From NCBI RefSeq assembly GCF_022539505.1, contig NC_061510.1:400874249-400938248 (forward strand): DNA of 64,000 nucleotides, given 5' to 3'. The notes under the pieces were generated by a model, which was not told where the DNA came from, ran no database searches, and saw only the letters and a list, made by a program, of their open reading frames with translations. A program made the position numbers and the translations under genes. Below are positions 46,733 to 59,660 of the stretch, in pieces (position 1 is the first letter of the stretch; every line of letters begins with the position of its first letter). The DNA comes from Lolium rigidum. Its lineage: Eukaryota > Streptophyta > Magnoliopsida > Poales > Poaceae.

Positions 46733-49617
46733 GTTGGTATCAGAGCGAATGCTTTGACCTAGGATTAAAACCCTTTAAAGGAGACCTATAGGATTGGTAG
46801 TGTCTATAGGAAGTTGTCCTAGTTAAACCAAATATTTTTATGGCTTGAGATGGATATTCACTTGAGAATAATCCTGACACACTTGAGTCAACTTTTCCTA
46901 CCTATCTTTCCTAAGTAAAGATAGTTAGCTAATCCCAAACATTTAGGACACCATTAAACCCTTAAAACAATAAATGAGTAGACCCCAGTTGGTATACAAT
47001 ACATGGTAGTCCAAAGAGAGGATACATCCATAAGGAAGCTATCCTATTGGAAGATGTGTACCAACATATGTTATGATTAAGTAAGAGTTATCCAGATCTG
47101 TAATAGGAGTTATATCAAGTGATGAAGATAATCAAGATATCCTAATAGAAGATGTAGACCCATATAAGTATTGAGTAAGTAAAAAATTATTTAGACATGT
47201 GAAACAATTGATAGTAAGTAATAACTATGAGTCATATGAGGTAGTATTGACCATGATGAGTCAATCATGGGAAATAAGGAAGAGTGATAGGAATACAAAT
47301 ATGTCTACTTATATGGTAAAGATAGTAATCATATATGATTCACCTAAGAATCATTATGTGATGGACTAGAACATCATAAATATTTAGGATAAGTACAATA
47401 AGAAGTCAAGTGTTAAACAATAGTGCAAGAATTGTGTTCCAAAACCATGGGAACTGTGTCAAGTACATCAGAACCCTAGTTATATGGTAAGAACATATGG
47501 AAGTATATGAGCTATATTTCCATAGTTATGTGTTTAGAGTAGCAATGTTAGAGCTTAGACATATCATGTGAAGTAGTCCTCAATAAAATGGAAGTTAAGT
47601 AGTACTTCCAAAGAAAATTAGGTTAACCTTAGCTATCCTAGACCACTTTGTTCCAAGTTTATCTCATTGCAAATGTGCAATTAAGGTAAAGGTTGAGACA
47701 AATAGTAGAATCCCATATATTCGTGCTAAGTATCATGATATAAACCTATCTTATGTGGTGTTATATACTACACATCAGAGCCTGATGTTTAGAGATGTCT
47801 TACTTAACTATTATATTCAGGCTTATGATGGTGTGTATTATATGCACAAAGCTGAATCTTCTTGGATTTTATTGGATTTTCATTGATGGACTAGATCCAT
47901 ACATGAAGTTGACTTTGATATGCAAATGCATGTTGCAATATCAAGTTCTTACTTGATGTTATAGATCTAGAGGGTAATGGTAAACGTGTGAGGAAGTGAC
48001 GAATTCTAAAGATTCTGAAGACAAGACGAAGGTTCATCAGAAGAAGGAAACAAAATTGTGGGAAGTAACCACAAAACTCTGAAGGAAGTACCAACCAAAA
48101 CTCATGCTCAACCTCAACAGAGGAGTACTTTAGTACATAAAAAGCATGAAGGTGAGAAATATGGTGATTATGGTGAAGCTCAAGCAGATCCATAATTAAT
48201 ATAGAAGAGGGAATGCATGGGAAATCACTTAGGATACTATCATCATAGTGTCAACTAGCGGTTTTCTTGCAACAATAAACCCTGAAGAAAGGAAGATGAC
48301 CTATGAAACATAGCAGATATAAGAAGACCATAATTGATATAAGAAGACCCCAATTGGTATAGAATCAATACTGCGAGATAAAGTAGAGGATGTCTCGTTC
48401 AGTTAATCAGAACCTATAATAGAATCCATTTTTAGATAACAGATAGCCACAATTGATATCAAGTAGTCCACCATTGGATTATTTGTACCAAGAAATTGTG
48501 AACAAATAAAACTTTGTTAGCCAAATACAATGACCTATAATCGTTCAGTTGAAGGATTCACATTGGATGTCCACAATTGGGTGGATACACCACAAACATT
48601 CTTCACGAGACCTTAGAAGAATATAAACCATAAGCTACATCTAGACCAATATTCTAGCCATCAATCCAATAGTTGGAAAAAAAAGGAGTTGAAGACCATA
48701 AGAAAACTCTAAGGGGTAGAGTAAAGATTAAGTTGGATGTACAATAACTCAATATTTTGAGCAAGATAGAAGAAAAAGGTCTAAACTGAGCGGAAGTTCG
48801 ATCTTATTTCCATAAGATTATTGAACACCACTTTCAGAAGGATGTCAGACCCGAAGCCGAGGTTCATACCTCGAGGAAGTAAGAAGTGGACTATAACTTG
48901 AGAAAGTGAGTAGAATTTACTCAGAAGTACGAAAGCTCAAGTAAGTCAAGCATAAAGAAGTTGGATAAAGAAAATACCATAGACTAAATACAACTCAAGG
49001 AGGCCAAAGACTGAAGTAGATTGACCATACCAAAACTAAAGTCTAGTTGAATGATTCCTTTCATGGAACCTAAATAACCCAAAATAGTTATAGGTATCAA
49101 CTATAAACCATGATTGGATGGACTAAATGAGTCTAATCTATTCTTAGGAAAATAAACCATCACAACCATCCCATGTTAAGTACCTTACCTAGTACCATTA
49201 TTGCAGTTTTGGTAGGAATGGAAAACAAAGACTTATTTACCAATTAGGAGTATGTTATCAAACTAGTCCTCAGTTAAGACGATCAAGACAAGAAGAAGTC
49301 TCAATCATTGAATCTTCAATGAGAAAGGAAACAAGCTTATAGAGTTGAAAGAAATCAAATAATTAAAAGCCATGGCTCAGAGACAGGTATTATTAGATTT
49401 CAGAGAAAAATCATAGAACTGGAGTAAGAAACTAATGTTCAGAGACAAACCCTAATGGAGTCCAGGAAGAATCTGGACAAGGGATATATTCAATTATATC
49501 CAGTGATATCACCACGGAGTTCGAGAAAAGTCATAGTCTGCATAAGTTAGAACCACACTCCGGAAACGTGAGAGAGTTCAAACTTCGAGGATGAAGTTTA
49601 GTTTAAGGGGTAGAGAC
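46733..49617 (+). other. Internal domain of copy 2 (non-coding)
   Basis: It holds the initiator-Met primer site (46735-46746), AT-rich sequence colinear with copy 1, primer-site-like 20-bp units (48325-48364, 48446), and the polypurine tract AAGGGGTAGAGAC at the end. No ORF over about 100 codons and no gag-pol motif. Confidence 0.85.
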
Positions 49618-52600
49618 TGTAATATCCCAGGTATTGGGGTTACAAATATAGAGGAAACAGTTGTGTGCATTGCATTCATGCATAGAAAATCTGGGGAATT
49701 TTCGCGCTTTAAAGTAAAACAGTCACAAGAATCGAAGTTTCACTTGACCTTGGTGGAATTGAAGTAGCTCATCAAGTCAAGCGCTATAAACCTCAATGTG
49801 ACTCTGTTAAAACTTTGTTTTGGGAAGAGATGATTTGATCTAAGGGGTTAGATTAAATGGAATTAATAATCAACACAACAACACTTTACTCAATGATCAA
49901 ATGCTTGATCTTATAAAAGATTATAATATGGTAATCCTTACCATAACACATGAACATACATCTATTTGGAAATCAAGTAACAATAAATGGATAAACCATT
50001 CTTCACTTATCTTTTCCATGTCTTAAACTAATCTTTGATCCTACCATGAACCTCATGGTATTCATTTTTACTTCATTCTTGGAAACATGACATGGAGATC
50101 AACTCTAGAAATATATATTCTTCTCTATTCCAATTTATTAACCATCAATCCTTGAGAGAACTCTAAGTAATTACCTCAGAATTCTCCTGGGATTTAATCT
50201 ATTGAGACAACCATAATATGCCTCGTCTTAGAAAATAAAATAGAAGTGCTATACCTTAGTTCATCAAGACAATACTTAAACCTGGGAGTGAGAAACCTAG
50301 ATTCTTGAGAGATAACTTAGGGGCCAAACCTTGATCATTATAGATTGAGTGATGATCATAAACCTTAAGAACTTGAGGTAGAGATATTAAGAACAAGTTG
50401 ATCATGCCTAATACATGATCATGCTCTTGAGGTATGTGAGGATAAGTTAAACCCTAAACTTATATTCCAACCTTAACTTGTGAATCACTTGGTGATCATA
50501 AGAAGAATCCTACCATATCTATGTTCCATAAATTAAAGAACCTAGGAAAACCTTAGAGTAAAATTACATACTTTATATGGTGAGAAACCATCCATCCATA
50601 TGACCAAAGTTAACTATAAAAAGAACTATAACAACTTTAGTTACTTGAATGATAAATTGAGGATATCACTAGAAGTTAATTGGGAGAAGACAAAACTAAT
50701 TCTCTAGTCCTTAGTAATTAAAGGAGCACCTGAACAATTAAGCAAGTAACCATTTCATCATGGTTATGAGAGATTAACCCTAGCACATGCAATATGGTGC
50801 CATCTCATCTCACAATCTAGAATTAAACCTCAACCCTAGTTTGTGTATCACTATGGTGATCATAATACTAACCAGGCCATAGATGAGATTCAAACCAATT
50901 GCCATTAGGTGAATCTCATTAGAACCTTAGAAATTGCTCACAAGTTATATCTTAGGTTTCAATTATGAACCTAAGATTAACCTTGTGCTATATTTTATAA
51001 TTAACACCCATAAGTGATGATCAACCACTTAGCATGATAACCAAGACCAAACCATGATGAGAGTAGTACCTACTCTAGGTATTTCAAGGTGTTACTAAAC
51101 TATAATAAAAGTACTACACTTGGAAGGAGTTCTAGTAGAAGTTTCCACTCATTAGCACATAGTTATGCACATAAGATAACAGTCAAGTGACAACATTCTC
51201 GAATTGGAGATCAAGTCCTTAGAAATATCCAGGTATAGGAAATCATGCCACTAGATCATCTCCTTCACTTATAAAATATAGGGCACATGAAATCACACCT
51301 TTGAAATCCTATTTCAAAAATAAGAAGCTAAGCCTTAAGATCATAATCCATTAACAAATCCTTGCTAGATAAAGCAAAGGCAATTTATCACCTATTATTA
51401 TCAAGTGCTATAGTACTATTAAAATATTTAGAATTTTATAAGAAAGAGAATGGAAGATTATAATTATTAACATACATACTTGAAATATTGTGCACTTGGA
51501 ACCTATCATTATATTAAACATTAAAATAGTATGCCTCAAGTAGAATTTTGCTTAAAAAGTAATTGCCAAGTTAAAAGTAATTACAAATTTCTGCAAATGT
51601 AATTGAATTCAAAACTCGAATTCAAAATAGAAAATAAAAACGAAAATAAAACAGAAAAAAAGAAGGGAAAACATTACCTCGGCTCACCCGGCCGTGCAGC
51701 CCATGGTGTAGCCCAGCCGCGGCCCACAAACACAACCCACCAAGCAGCTCCACTTACTGCACCCAACTTACCTCTTCGTTGAAAAATCAACGAGAGGAAG
51801 TCGTCCTCATCCTCTCGACGCGCATGGACGCCAGCACGAAGGCGTGCTCCTCTTCGTCGCTCGCTAGCGCCCTCTCCTTCCTCGACGACGTGACGAGGCA
51901 CCCTCCGACGCCGTATAAAAGCCCCGGGACGAGCCTAGCCTCGGTTTTCTTCCTCCTCTGCTAAATTTTCCCCAATCCGAAACCCTACCCGAGCCGGACG
52001 TCGACCGTCGCCGTCGATTGGGGAAGCCCCGATGCCTCGCCATGACCACCGTTAGAACCGCCATGCTCGACTTGCTCCTCCTGCAAAAGGAATCGAGCAG
52101 GGGCAGCCCGTAGCGCCGTCGCCAAGCTCAGCTCTCCGGCGGCCGGCGCCATTAATTCCGGCGAACCAGACCTTCATTCGCCTCGCCGTCAAGCCCGCTG
52201 TGTCCCTGGTGAGCCACTGATCCTCATAGCATGCCTAGGCTGCTTGATTACGTCCTCTAGCTTCGCCGTACCATGCATACCGCGAGCCCTGCCGCTCCGT
52301 CTCGCCGGCGTGCGAGCTCCGGCGACCATTTGGCGGCGGCGCCACCACCACTGGGATCGCCTCGGCGTCCTCTTTCTAACCAGCACACGCACGCTCTCGC
52401 GGTGGCCGAATCGCCGGCGACGTCCACCTCTCGGTCGCCGGTGAGGCACTTGGTTGCCACGTCGGCACCACGTGGCCGCCAACGTGGACACGGCCCACCA
52501 GTCATGGACTGTGTGGGTGTCCTGTCCGTGTAGCTTTAGTCATTTCCTGTTTAGATTTAAATCCAGAAAATTACTGTAAATTCATTTAATTATAGAAAAT

Positions 52601-55600
52601 TCATAAAAACTCAGAAAAATAAATATAAGATATCAAAATTCTTATAAAGATAAACCCTATCCAATAAAAATATAAAATGAAATTCTTATTTTTAATAAAA
52701 AATTAATTATTTAATACTTATTATTTAAGCCTTTAATTCTAATTCCAAATTTAATTAAAATTCAATAATTAAGAAAAAACTTCTAAAATTAATAAAAACC
52801 ATTAAGCAAATCAGGAAAATATTAAAAAAAAAATTCCTTTGCTTATAATTTATTAAATCCTTAATAGGAGGATTTAAACCCTGATTAATAATTACTCTAA
52901 ATTACTAATTGTTTAAAAATAATAAAATGCCCAATTCAATATTATTTCTACTTCCAAGTTACTAATAACTTCAGATTAAATTGTAAATAGCAAACCCTAA
53001 ATTCCACATGGAATGATATTACAACCCTATCATTTCATGTGACTCCTAAAACCTTAAATTAATTAGGAACCCTAGTTCCATTATCACATGTGAACCCTAA
53101 TATGCTTTTAACCTAAAACCAAGGTTAGAACAGATGATCATGGTACTTTATTTTAAATCATAGAGCCATCATGAGCAACTAAAAGATATACCTATGTCCA
53201 CATAAAATGTAGAACCCTATCACTAGCAATCTAGTATTCCATGTATGCATACCACTAAACCTAGTTGATCAAGTAAAGTCAACCAAGTCTAAACCCTAGC
53301 TCGTAGCTTTAGAATTGTCAATCTTAGTTATCCATGCTTAGCATCACACCATTATGATGAACTCCAATAGCAACCATACCTACTGTTTTACATTACCTAA
53401 CCATATTCCATTAAACCCTACTGATGTTGGATACTTATCCACCATCCTATTTAGGAGTCAATTATTCCTTACTTAGTGAATCCAATAACAAAACCTAGAC
53501 AACCTCAACCCTAAATGATATGCTTCTTATTACTTAAGAAGTATGTTCTTCAAAAGTTATTCTTTTAAAATAAATAAAGAATCATCCTCAACCCTGCTTA
53601 TAAGGACCTATAAACCCTAGCTAGCTATCACCAACAAGATGAACAATCTTGATAGCAACCTTGAATGAACAAATACTTAGGATGCCTAGGCTTAATTCAA
53701 CAATACAAGCCCTTGTTGCTGATGAATCCAACTATGTTGTGATCCATCTTATACTTACTCCAGAAACTACTTGGAACCAGAATAAATTATAGCAACCCAC
53801 AAACCCAATTACCATACTTGTTCTTTATCAAATTACATGTTCTTCAAAAGTTATTCTTTTAAAGTATAGGATAATCAATCATTAACCATGCCATATAGTA
53901 CTAAAACTCGACTACTTGTTCCTTACTTGTTAACATTATGTCAATAATCATTCTCTTTGTGATCAATTGATTATTATGCTTTATTATCTACCTGTTTATA
54001 ATACCAAGTAATCACACCTGAATAAGAACCTTGTTTATGAATCACTCTAAAAGTGTAACACACCCTGAACCAATCATTACAACTCACTGATCCTAAATCA
54101 TCGGGGTTAGATCACGCTTAGAGCGATTGCATCTCATACTTATGCATTATTGCATCCTTGCCAATCTTTTAAACATCGTCCTTATCGGACGATGATGCTA
54201 TTTCAGAATTTGGAGTTATTGCGTATCGAAGACCTTGCCTGCATAATCTTGCAGTCAAGAAAGGCAAGTTCATCACTTGCTCATGTCATTTGTGTATTTC
54301 TATCAAATTACTTGCAAAAGTATTATGGTTATCACTATTGCATAAAAATCAAAATCACTACTTTCATAACTATGAATATGACTATGTGGTGGGCAATGGA
54401 ACCATGGATTGTGTTGATATGGTGGAGGTTCCATTGCACGGGCTTATATCCATCTAGGATTAAACAACAAATGTCGCCAGTGATTCTTGTGCCGTAATAC
54501 CCGTGTTAACCATAAGATCTGGAGTGGGACGGAATAGTCAACCGTATTTCCACCTCTTGTACATCAACGGATTCGCTTACCGTAGACGGTTGTATCTTGC
54601 GGAGAAATTGGTGGGTGGGGAGCCCCTTCTAATTCCCCACGGTATAGCTGTTGCTTACCGTAGACTCGTTGCTCGCTTGCGGAACAATTGGTGGGTGGGG
54701 ATCCCCTTCTAATTCCCCACGGTAATATGGTCTATGATGGGTTGCAGCTACCGGCGAAGGAGTTTGGTTCAATCCCAGACTATCGTCGTGGTCGGGGTCC
54801 ACCCTGAAATTACGGGAATAATGGGACCGGCGAGGACCCAGGGTCGGGGTTTGCAACAAAGGGTGGGTGTGCGAGGTAGCGGAGGAATATGATTGGCTAT
54901 GACCTTATACCGGGCCTCACACCATAGGAAGTGTGGACGGGTCATTCTCGGTTGGCACCAAGGTTAAGATCTCTTATGGGTAAAGCAACACACCTCTGCG
55001 AGTGTAAAGAACCGTGACTCCGTCACTCCCTGTTCCGGGATATGGAACTGCGAACGCGACCGGAAAGGAGCTCCATGAAGTTCTAGTAAACCGGTGAAGG
55101 CCGACGGACATAGTTCTTCCGAATAAAAGCAACCTCTTGAAGAAATGATTATGAAAACCTGCATTGGTATTAGACTTTCCGGTCTAATGCCGTAGCTAGT
55201 GCATTAAACACCTCTTTCCTATAATGAACTTGTTGAGTACGCTCGTACTCATCCCACTCTTAAATCCCCTGCTTAGATATGGAGGCATCAAAGGAGGATC
55301 TACAGGTGCAACTCGAAGACCGAGGAGTCAACAACTACTTCAAGAGACAGGACCATGTCAGAGGAGTCAGATACCACGTCCAACAAGGAGAAAACCTAGA
55401 TTAGCCATAGAAAGGAACTAGCTTCCTAAACCTAGCTCCTATTTAGCTAGAATCTATTCATAGCCCCTACAACTAATCAAATACTCTACAAATAGAGTTC
55501 ATGATAGGATTAGACTACGAGTCGTTCTTCTGGAGTTTATTTGCAGATTTACCTCATTGTAAAGTAGGAGGCTGTGATGATCTTATGTAACGAGTAAATG

Positions 55601-55743
55601 TTGTAATTCTATAGACATGCCTTGGACCCGCATATGTTTCTGTTGTACCACTCTGAGCGATATAATACGAGTGGAACTGTGTTTCATTGGTGTTATATCA
55701 GACTTGCATACTACACCATGCAGTGGTATGCCGGGTCACCACA
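49618..55743 (+). repeat. 3' LTR of giant-LTR element copy 2
   Basis: Nearly identical to 40578-46732. The main real difference is a deletion of roughly 28 bp at about 52974, removing one arm of the AATAACTTCA hairpin. The others are mostly 1-2 base differences at CAG/CTG/CG sites. Confidence 0.94.
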
Positions 55744-55748
55744 AGACC
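55744..55748. repeat. Target site duplication AGACC (right copy)
   Basis: Same five bases as 40573-40577. Confidence 0.9.
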
Positions 55749-58700
55749 GCTGCTGCAAAATGGGACCCGCATGTCATCCTCTATGTACAATAAAATTTCT
55801 TTTCTTGGATTATTTTTGGCTCCTGATATTTGGTCACTTGACTTTTTCTTTCGATCCCGTGCAGCCTCTCAAACGGTGATACCGCTGCTGCTAAATGGGA
55901 CCCGGATGTCATCCTCTATGTAAAATAAAGTTTCTTTTCTTGGATTATTTTTGGCTCCTGATATTTGGTCACTTGCCTTTTTCTTTCGTTCTCATGCCGC
56001 CTTTGAAACATTGAGGAAGCTGCTGGCTCATGGGTCCCGCATGTCATCCTCTATGAACAATAAAAGTTTCCTTTCTTGGAGTTATTTTTTACCCCTAATT
56101 TTTGGCCACTTCATTTTTCTTTTGATCCCCTGCCGCCTTTGAAACGTTGAAGACTTTGCTGGCTCATGGGACCCACATGTCAGCCTCTATGAACAATAAA
56201 CATTTCCTTTCTTGGAGTTATTTTTTACACCTAATTTCTGGCTATTTGCCTTTTTTTTCTTTCGATCCCCAGTCGCCTTCAAAACGTAGAGGACGCTGCT
56301 GGCTCATGGGTCCCAGATGTCAGCCTCTATGAACAACAAACCTTTCCTTTGTTGGATTTACTTTTCACCCTCTTTTGATGCACTGCCGCCTTGGAAACGT
56401 TGAGTAAGCTGCTGACACATGGGGCCCGCATGTCATCCTCTTTGTACAATCAACTTGCAAGATCTTGGAGCGAAAGAGCTTGTATTAGTGGGACCCATAT
56501 GTCATCCTCTATGTACAATAAAAGTTTTTTTTCTTGGATTATTTTTTGCTCCTGATATTTGGTCACTTTCCTTTTTCTTTCGATCTCATGCCGCCTTTGA
56601 AACGTTGAGGAAGCTGCTGGCTCATGGGTCCCGCATGTCATCCTCTATAAACAATAAAAGTTTCCTTTGTTGAAGTTATTTGTTACCCCTAATTTCTGGC
56701 TACTTCCTTTTTCTTTTGATCCCCTGCCGCCTTTGAACGTTAAGGACTCTGCTGGCTAATGGGTCCCACATGTCAGCCTCTACGAACGATAAACCTTTCT
56801 TTTCTTGGAGTTATTTTGACCCCTAATTTGTGGCTATTTTGCCTTTTTTGGATCCCGTGCCGCCTTGGAAACGTTTAGGATGCTGCTGCCACATGGGTCC
56901 CGCATGTCATCCTCTCAGAACGATAAATGTTTCTTTTCTTCGATTTTTTTACCAACTGATTTTTGATTTATTTTTTCTTTCGATCCCCTGCCGCCTTTAA
57001 AACTTTGACGACGCCTGCTCGGCTCATGGGTCCCGATGTCAGCCTCCCCGTACAAGAAACATGTGATATCTTGATTATTTTGCGGACAATAAACAGTGTA
57101 TTTCGCTCTGAGCTATTGCAAACGGAAAAAATAAATCTTTATTTTTAAATAAACAAACTTATATGTTGAATCTCCTTGTTTTTTGTTTTTACGAAGCATA
57201 TGACTTTCCTGTTTTGGAGTGGGCTAAAATTGTACGAGTCCAAAGGCGTCCGACGGGATAGTTCGAAGGCCCGGATGGCCGGATCCGACCCAATTGAAAT
57301 CTTTCTTTTCTTGGATTTTTTTGACCCCCTGATTTCTGGCTACTTCCTTTTTTTTGGTCCTTTGCCACCTTGGAAACGTTGAGAACGCTGCTGCTAAATG
57401 GGACCCGCATGTCATCCTCTATATACAATAATTTCTTTTGTTGGATTATTTTTGGCTCCTGATATTTGTCACCTTTTTCTTTCCATCTCATGCCGACTTC
57501 GAAACGCTGAGACCGCTGCTGCAAAATGCGACCCGCATGTCATCCTCTATGTACAATAAAAATTACTTTTCTTGGATTATTATTTTGGCTCCTGATATTT
57601 GGTCACTTTCCTTTTTCTTTTGATCTCATGCCACGTTTGAAACGTTGAGGAACCTGCTGCCTCATGGGACCCGCATGTCATCCTCTATGTACTATAAAAG
57701 TTTCTTTTCTTGGATTTTTTTCACCCTCAGATTTTTGGCTATTTCCTTTTTCTTTTGATCCCCTGCTACCTTGGAAACGTTGAGTAAGCTGCGGACTCAT
57801 AGGACCCGCATGTCATACTCTATGTACAATCAACTTTCTTTTCTTGGAGTTCTTTTTGACCCCCTAATTTCTGGCTACTTTCTTTTTCTTTTGATCTCAA
57901 GCCGCATTTGAAACGTTGGGACCGCTGCTGCAAAATGGAACCCGCATGTCATCTTCTATGTACTATAAAAGTTTATTTTTGGCAATTTCCTTTTTTCTTT
58001 TGATCCCCTGCTGCCTTGGAAAAGTTGAGTAAGCTTCTGACAAATGGGACCCGCATGTCATCCTCTATGTACAATCAACTTTCTTTTTTTGGAGTTTATT
58101 TTTGACCCCCTAATTTCTGGCTACTTCCTTTTTCTCTTGATCCCCTGCCGCCTTTGAAACGTTGAGGATGCTGCTGCCTCATGGTCCCGCATGTCAGCCT
58201 CTCGGAACGATAAATGTTTCTTTTCATGGATTTTTTTGACCCCATGATTTCTGCCTACTTCCTTTTTCTTTTGGTCCTATGCCGCCTTGGCAACGCCGAG
58301 ACCCCTGCTGCATAATGGGACCCGCATGTCATCCTCTATGCACAATAAAAGTTTCTTTCGTGGATTATTTTTGGCTCCTGATATTTGTCACTTGCCTTTT
58401 TCTTTCGATCTCATGCCAACTTTGAAACGTTGAGAACAGCTCGCCGCAAAATGGGACCCGCATGTCATCCTCTATGTACAATAAACGTTTTTTCTTGGAT
58501 TATTTTTGGGACCCGATATTTGTCATTTGCCTTTTTCTTTCGGTATCATGCCGCCTCCGAAACGTTGAGGAAGGCTGCTGGCTCGTGGGTCCCGCAAGTC
58601 ATCCTCTATGTAGAATAAAAGTTTCCTTTCTTGGAATTATTTTTACCCCGATTTACGGCTACTTCCTTTTTCTTTTGATCCCGTGCCGCCTTGGAAACGT

Positions 58701-59660
58701 TGAGACCGCTGCTGCAAAATGGGACCCGCATGTCATCCTCTAAGTACAATAAAGTTTCTTTTCTTGGATTATTTTTCTGGCTACTTATGTTTTGGCACTT
58801 GCCTTTTTCTTTCGATCTCATGCCGCCTTTGAAACGTTGAGACCGCTGCTGCAAAATGGGACCCATATGTCATCCTCCATGTACAATAAAAGTTTCTTTT
58901 CTTGGATTATTTTTTGTTCACGATATTTGGTCACTTTCCTTTTTCTTTCGATCTCATGCCGCCTCTGTAACGTTGAGTAAGTAACTGGCTCATGGGACCC
59001 GCATGTCATCCTCTATGTACAATAAAGTTTCTTTTCTTGGATTATTTTTCTAGCTACTGATGTTTTGGCACTTGCCTTTTTCTTTCGATCTCATGCCGCC
59101 TTTGAAACATTGAGACCGTTGCTGCAAAATGGGACCCATATGTCATCCTCCATGTACAATAAAAGTTTCTTTTCTTGGATTATTTTTTGTTCCTGATATT
59201 TGGTCACTTTCCTTTTTCTTTCGATCTCATGCCGCCTCTGTAACATTGAGTAAGTAGCTCGGCTCATGGGACCCGCATGTCATCCTCTATGTACAATAAA
59301 GTTTCTTTTCTTGGATTTTTTTACCCCTGATTTTTGGTCACTTGCCTTTTTCTTTCGATCCTATGCCGCCTTTGAAATTGAGGAGGCTGCTTGGCTCATG
59401 GGTCCCACATGTCAGCCTCTATGAACAATAAACCTTTCCTTTGTTGGATTTATTTTTTACCCCTAATTTCTCGCTATTTGCCTTTTTCTTTTGATCCCCT
59501 GCGGCCTTTGAAACGATGAGGACGACGATGGCAGGTCGGTCCCACATGTCATCTTCTATGAAGAATAAAAGTTTCCTTTGTTGGATTTACTGTTGACCCC
59601 TAATTTCTGGCTATTTGCCTTTTTTTTCTTTTGATCCTCTGCCGACTTTGAAATGATGAG
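55749..59660. repeat. 135-bp tandem repeat array, right block
   Basis: Continuation of the array with the same anchors at 55762, 55897, 56032, 56167 and so on to about 59538. The spacer interval 57060-57310 repeats the one at 40231-40510. Units here are more varied in the TTTTGATC/TTTCGATC and AAATGGGACC/CTCATGGGTCC versions. No coding content. Confidence 0.9.

Larger units (their letters stand above)
40578..55743 (+). mobile_element. Giant-LTR retrotransposon, LARD-like, copy 2
   Basis: Complete 15.2-kb element inserted into the CACTA array with an AGACC target duplication. LTRs are 40578-46732 and 49618-55743, the primer site 46735-46746, the internal domain 46733-49617 (2.9 kb, no coding domain) and the polypurine tract 49605-49617. 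It is the same family and orientation as copy 1, with aligned ends, primer site, internal domain and LTR 3' part. The U3 half and GC island have diverged, and the LTRs are about 0.36-0.39 kb shorter. Confidence 0.95.

Noticed and set aside
37990..59660. Regularly spaced repeats as a CRISPR array
   Set aside because: The whole 135-bp unit is conserved, there are no short repeats with unique spacers, and the surroundings are plant transposons.
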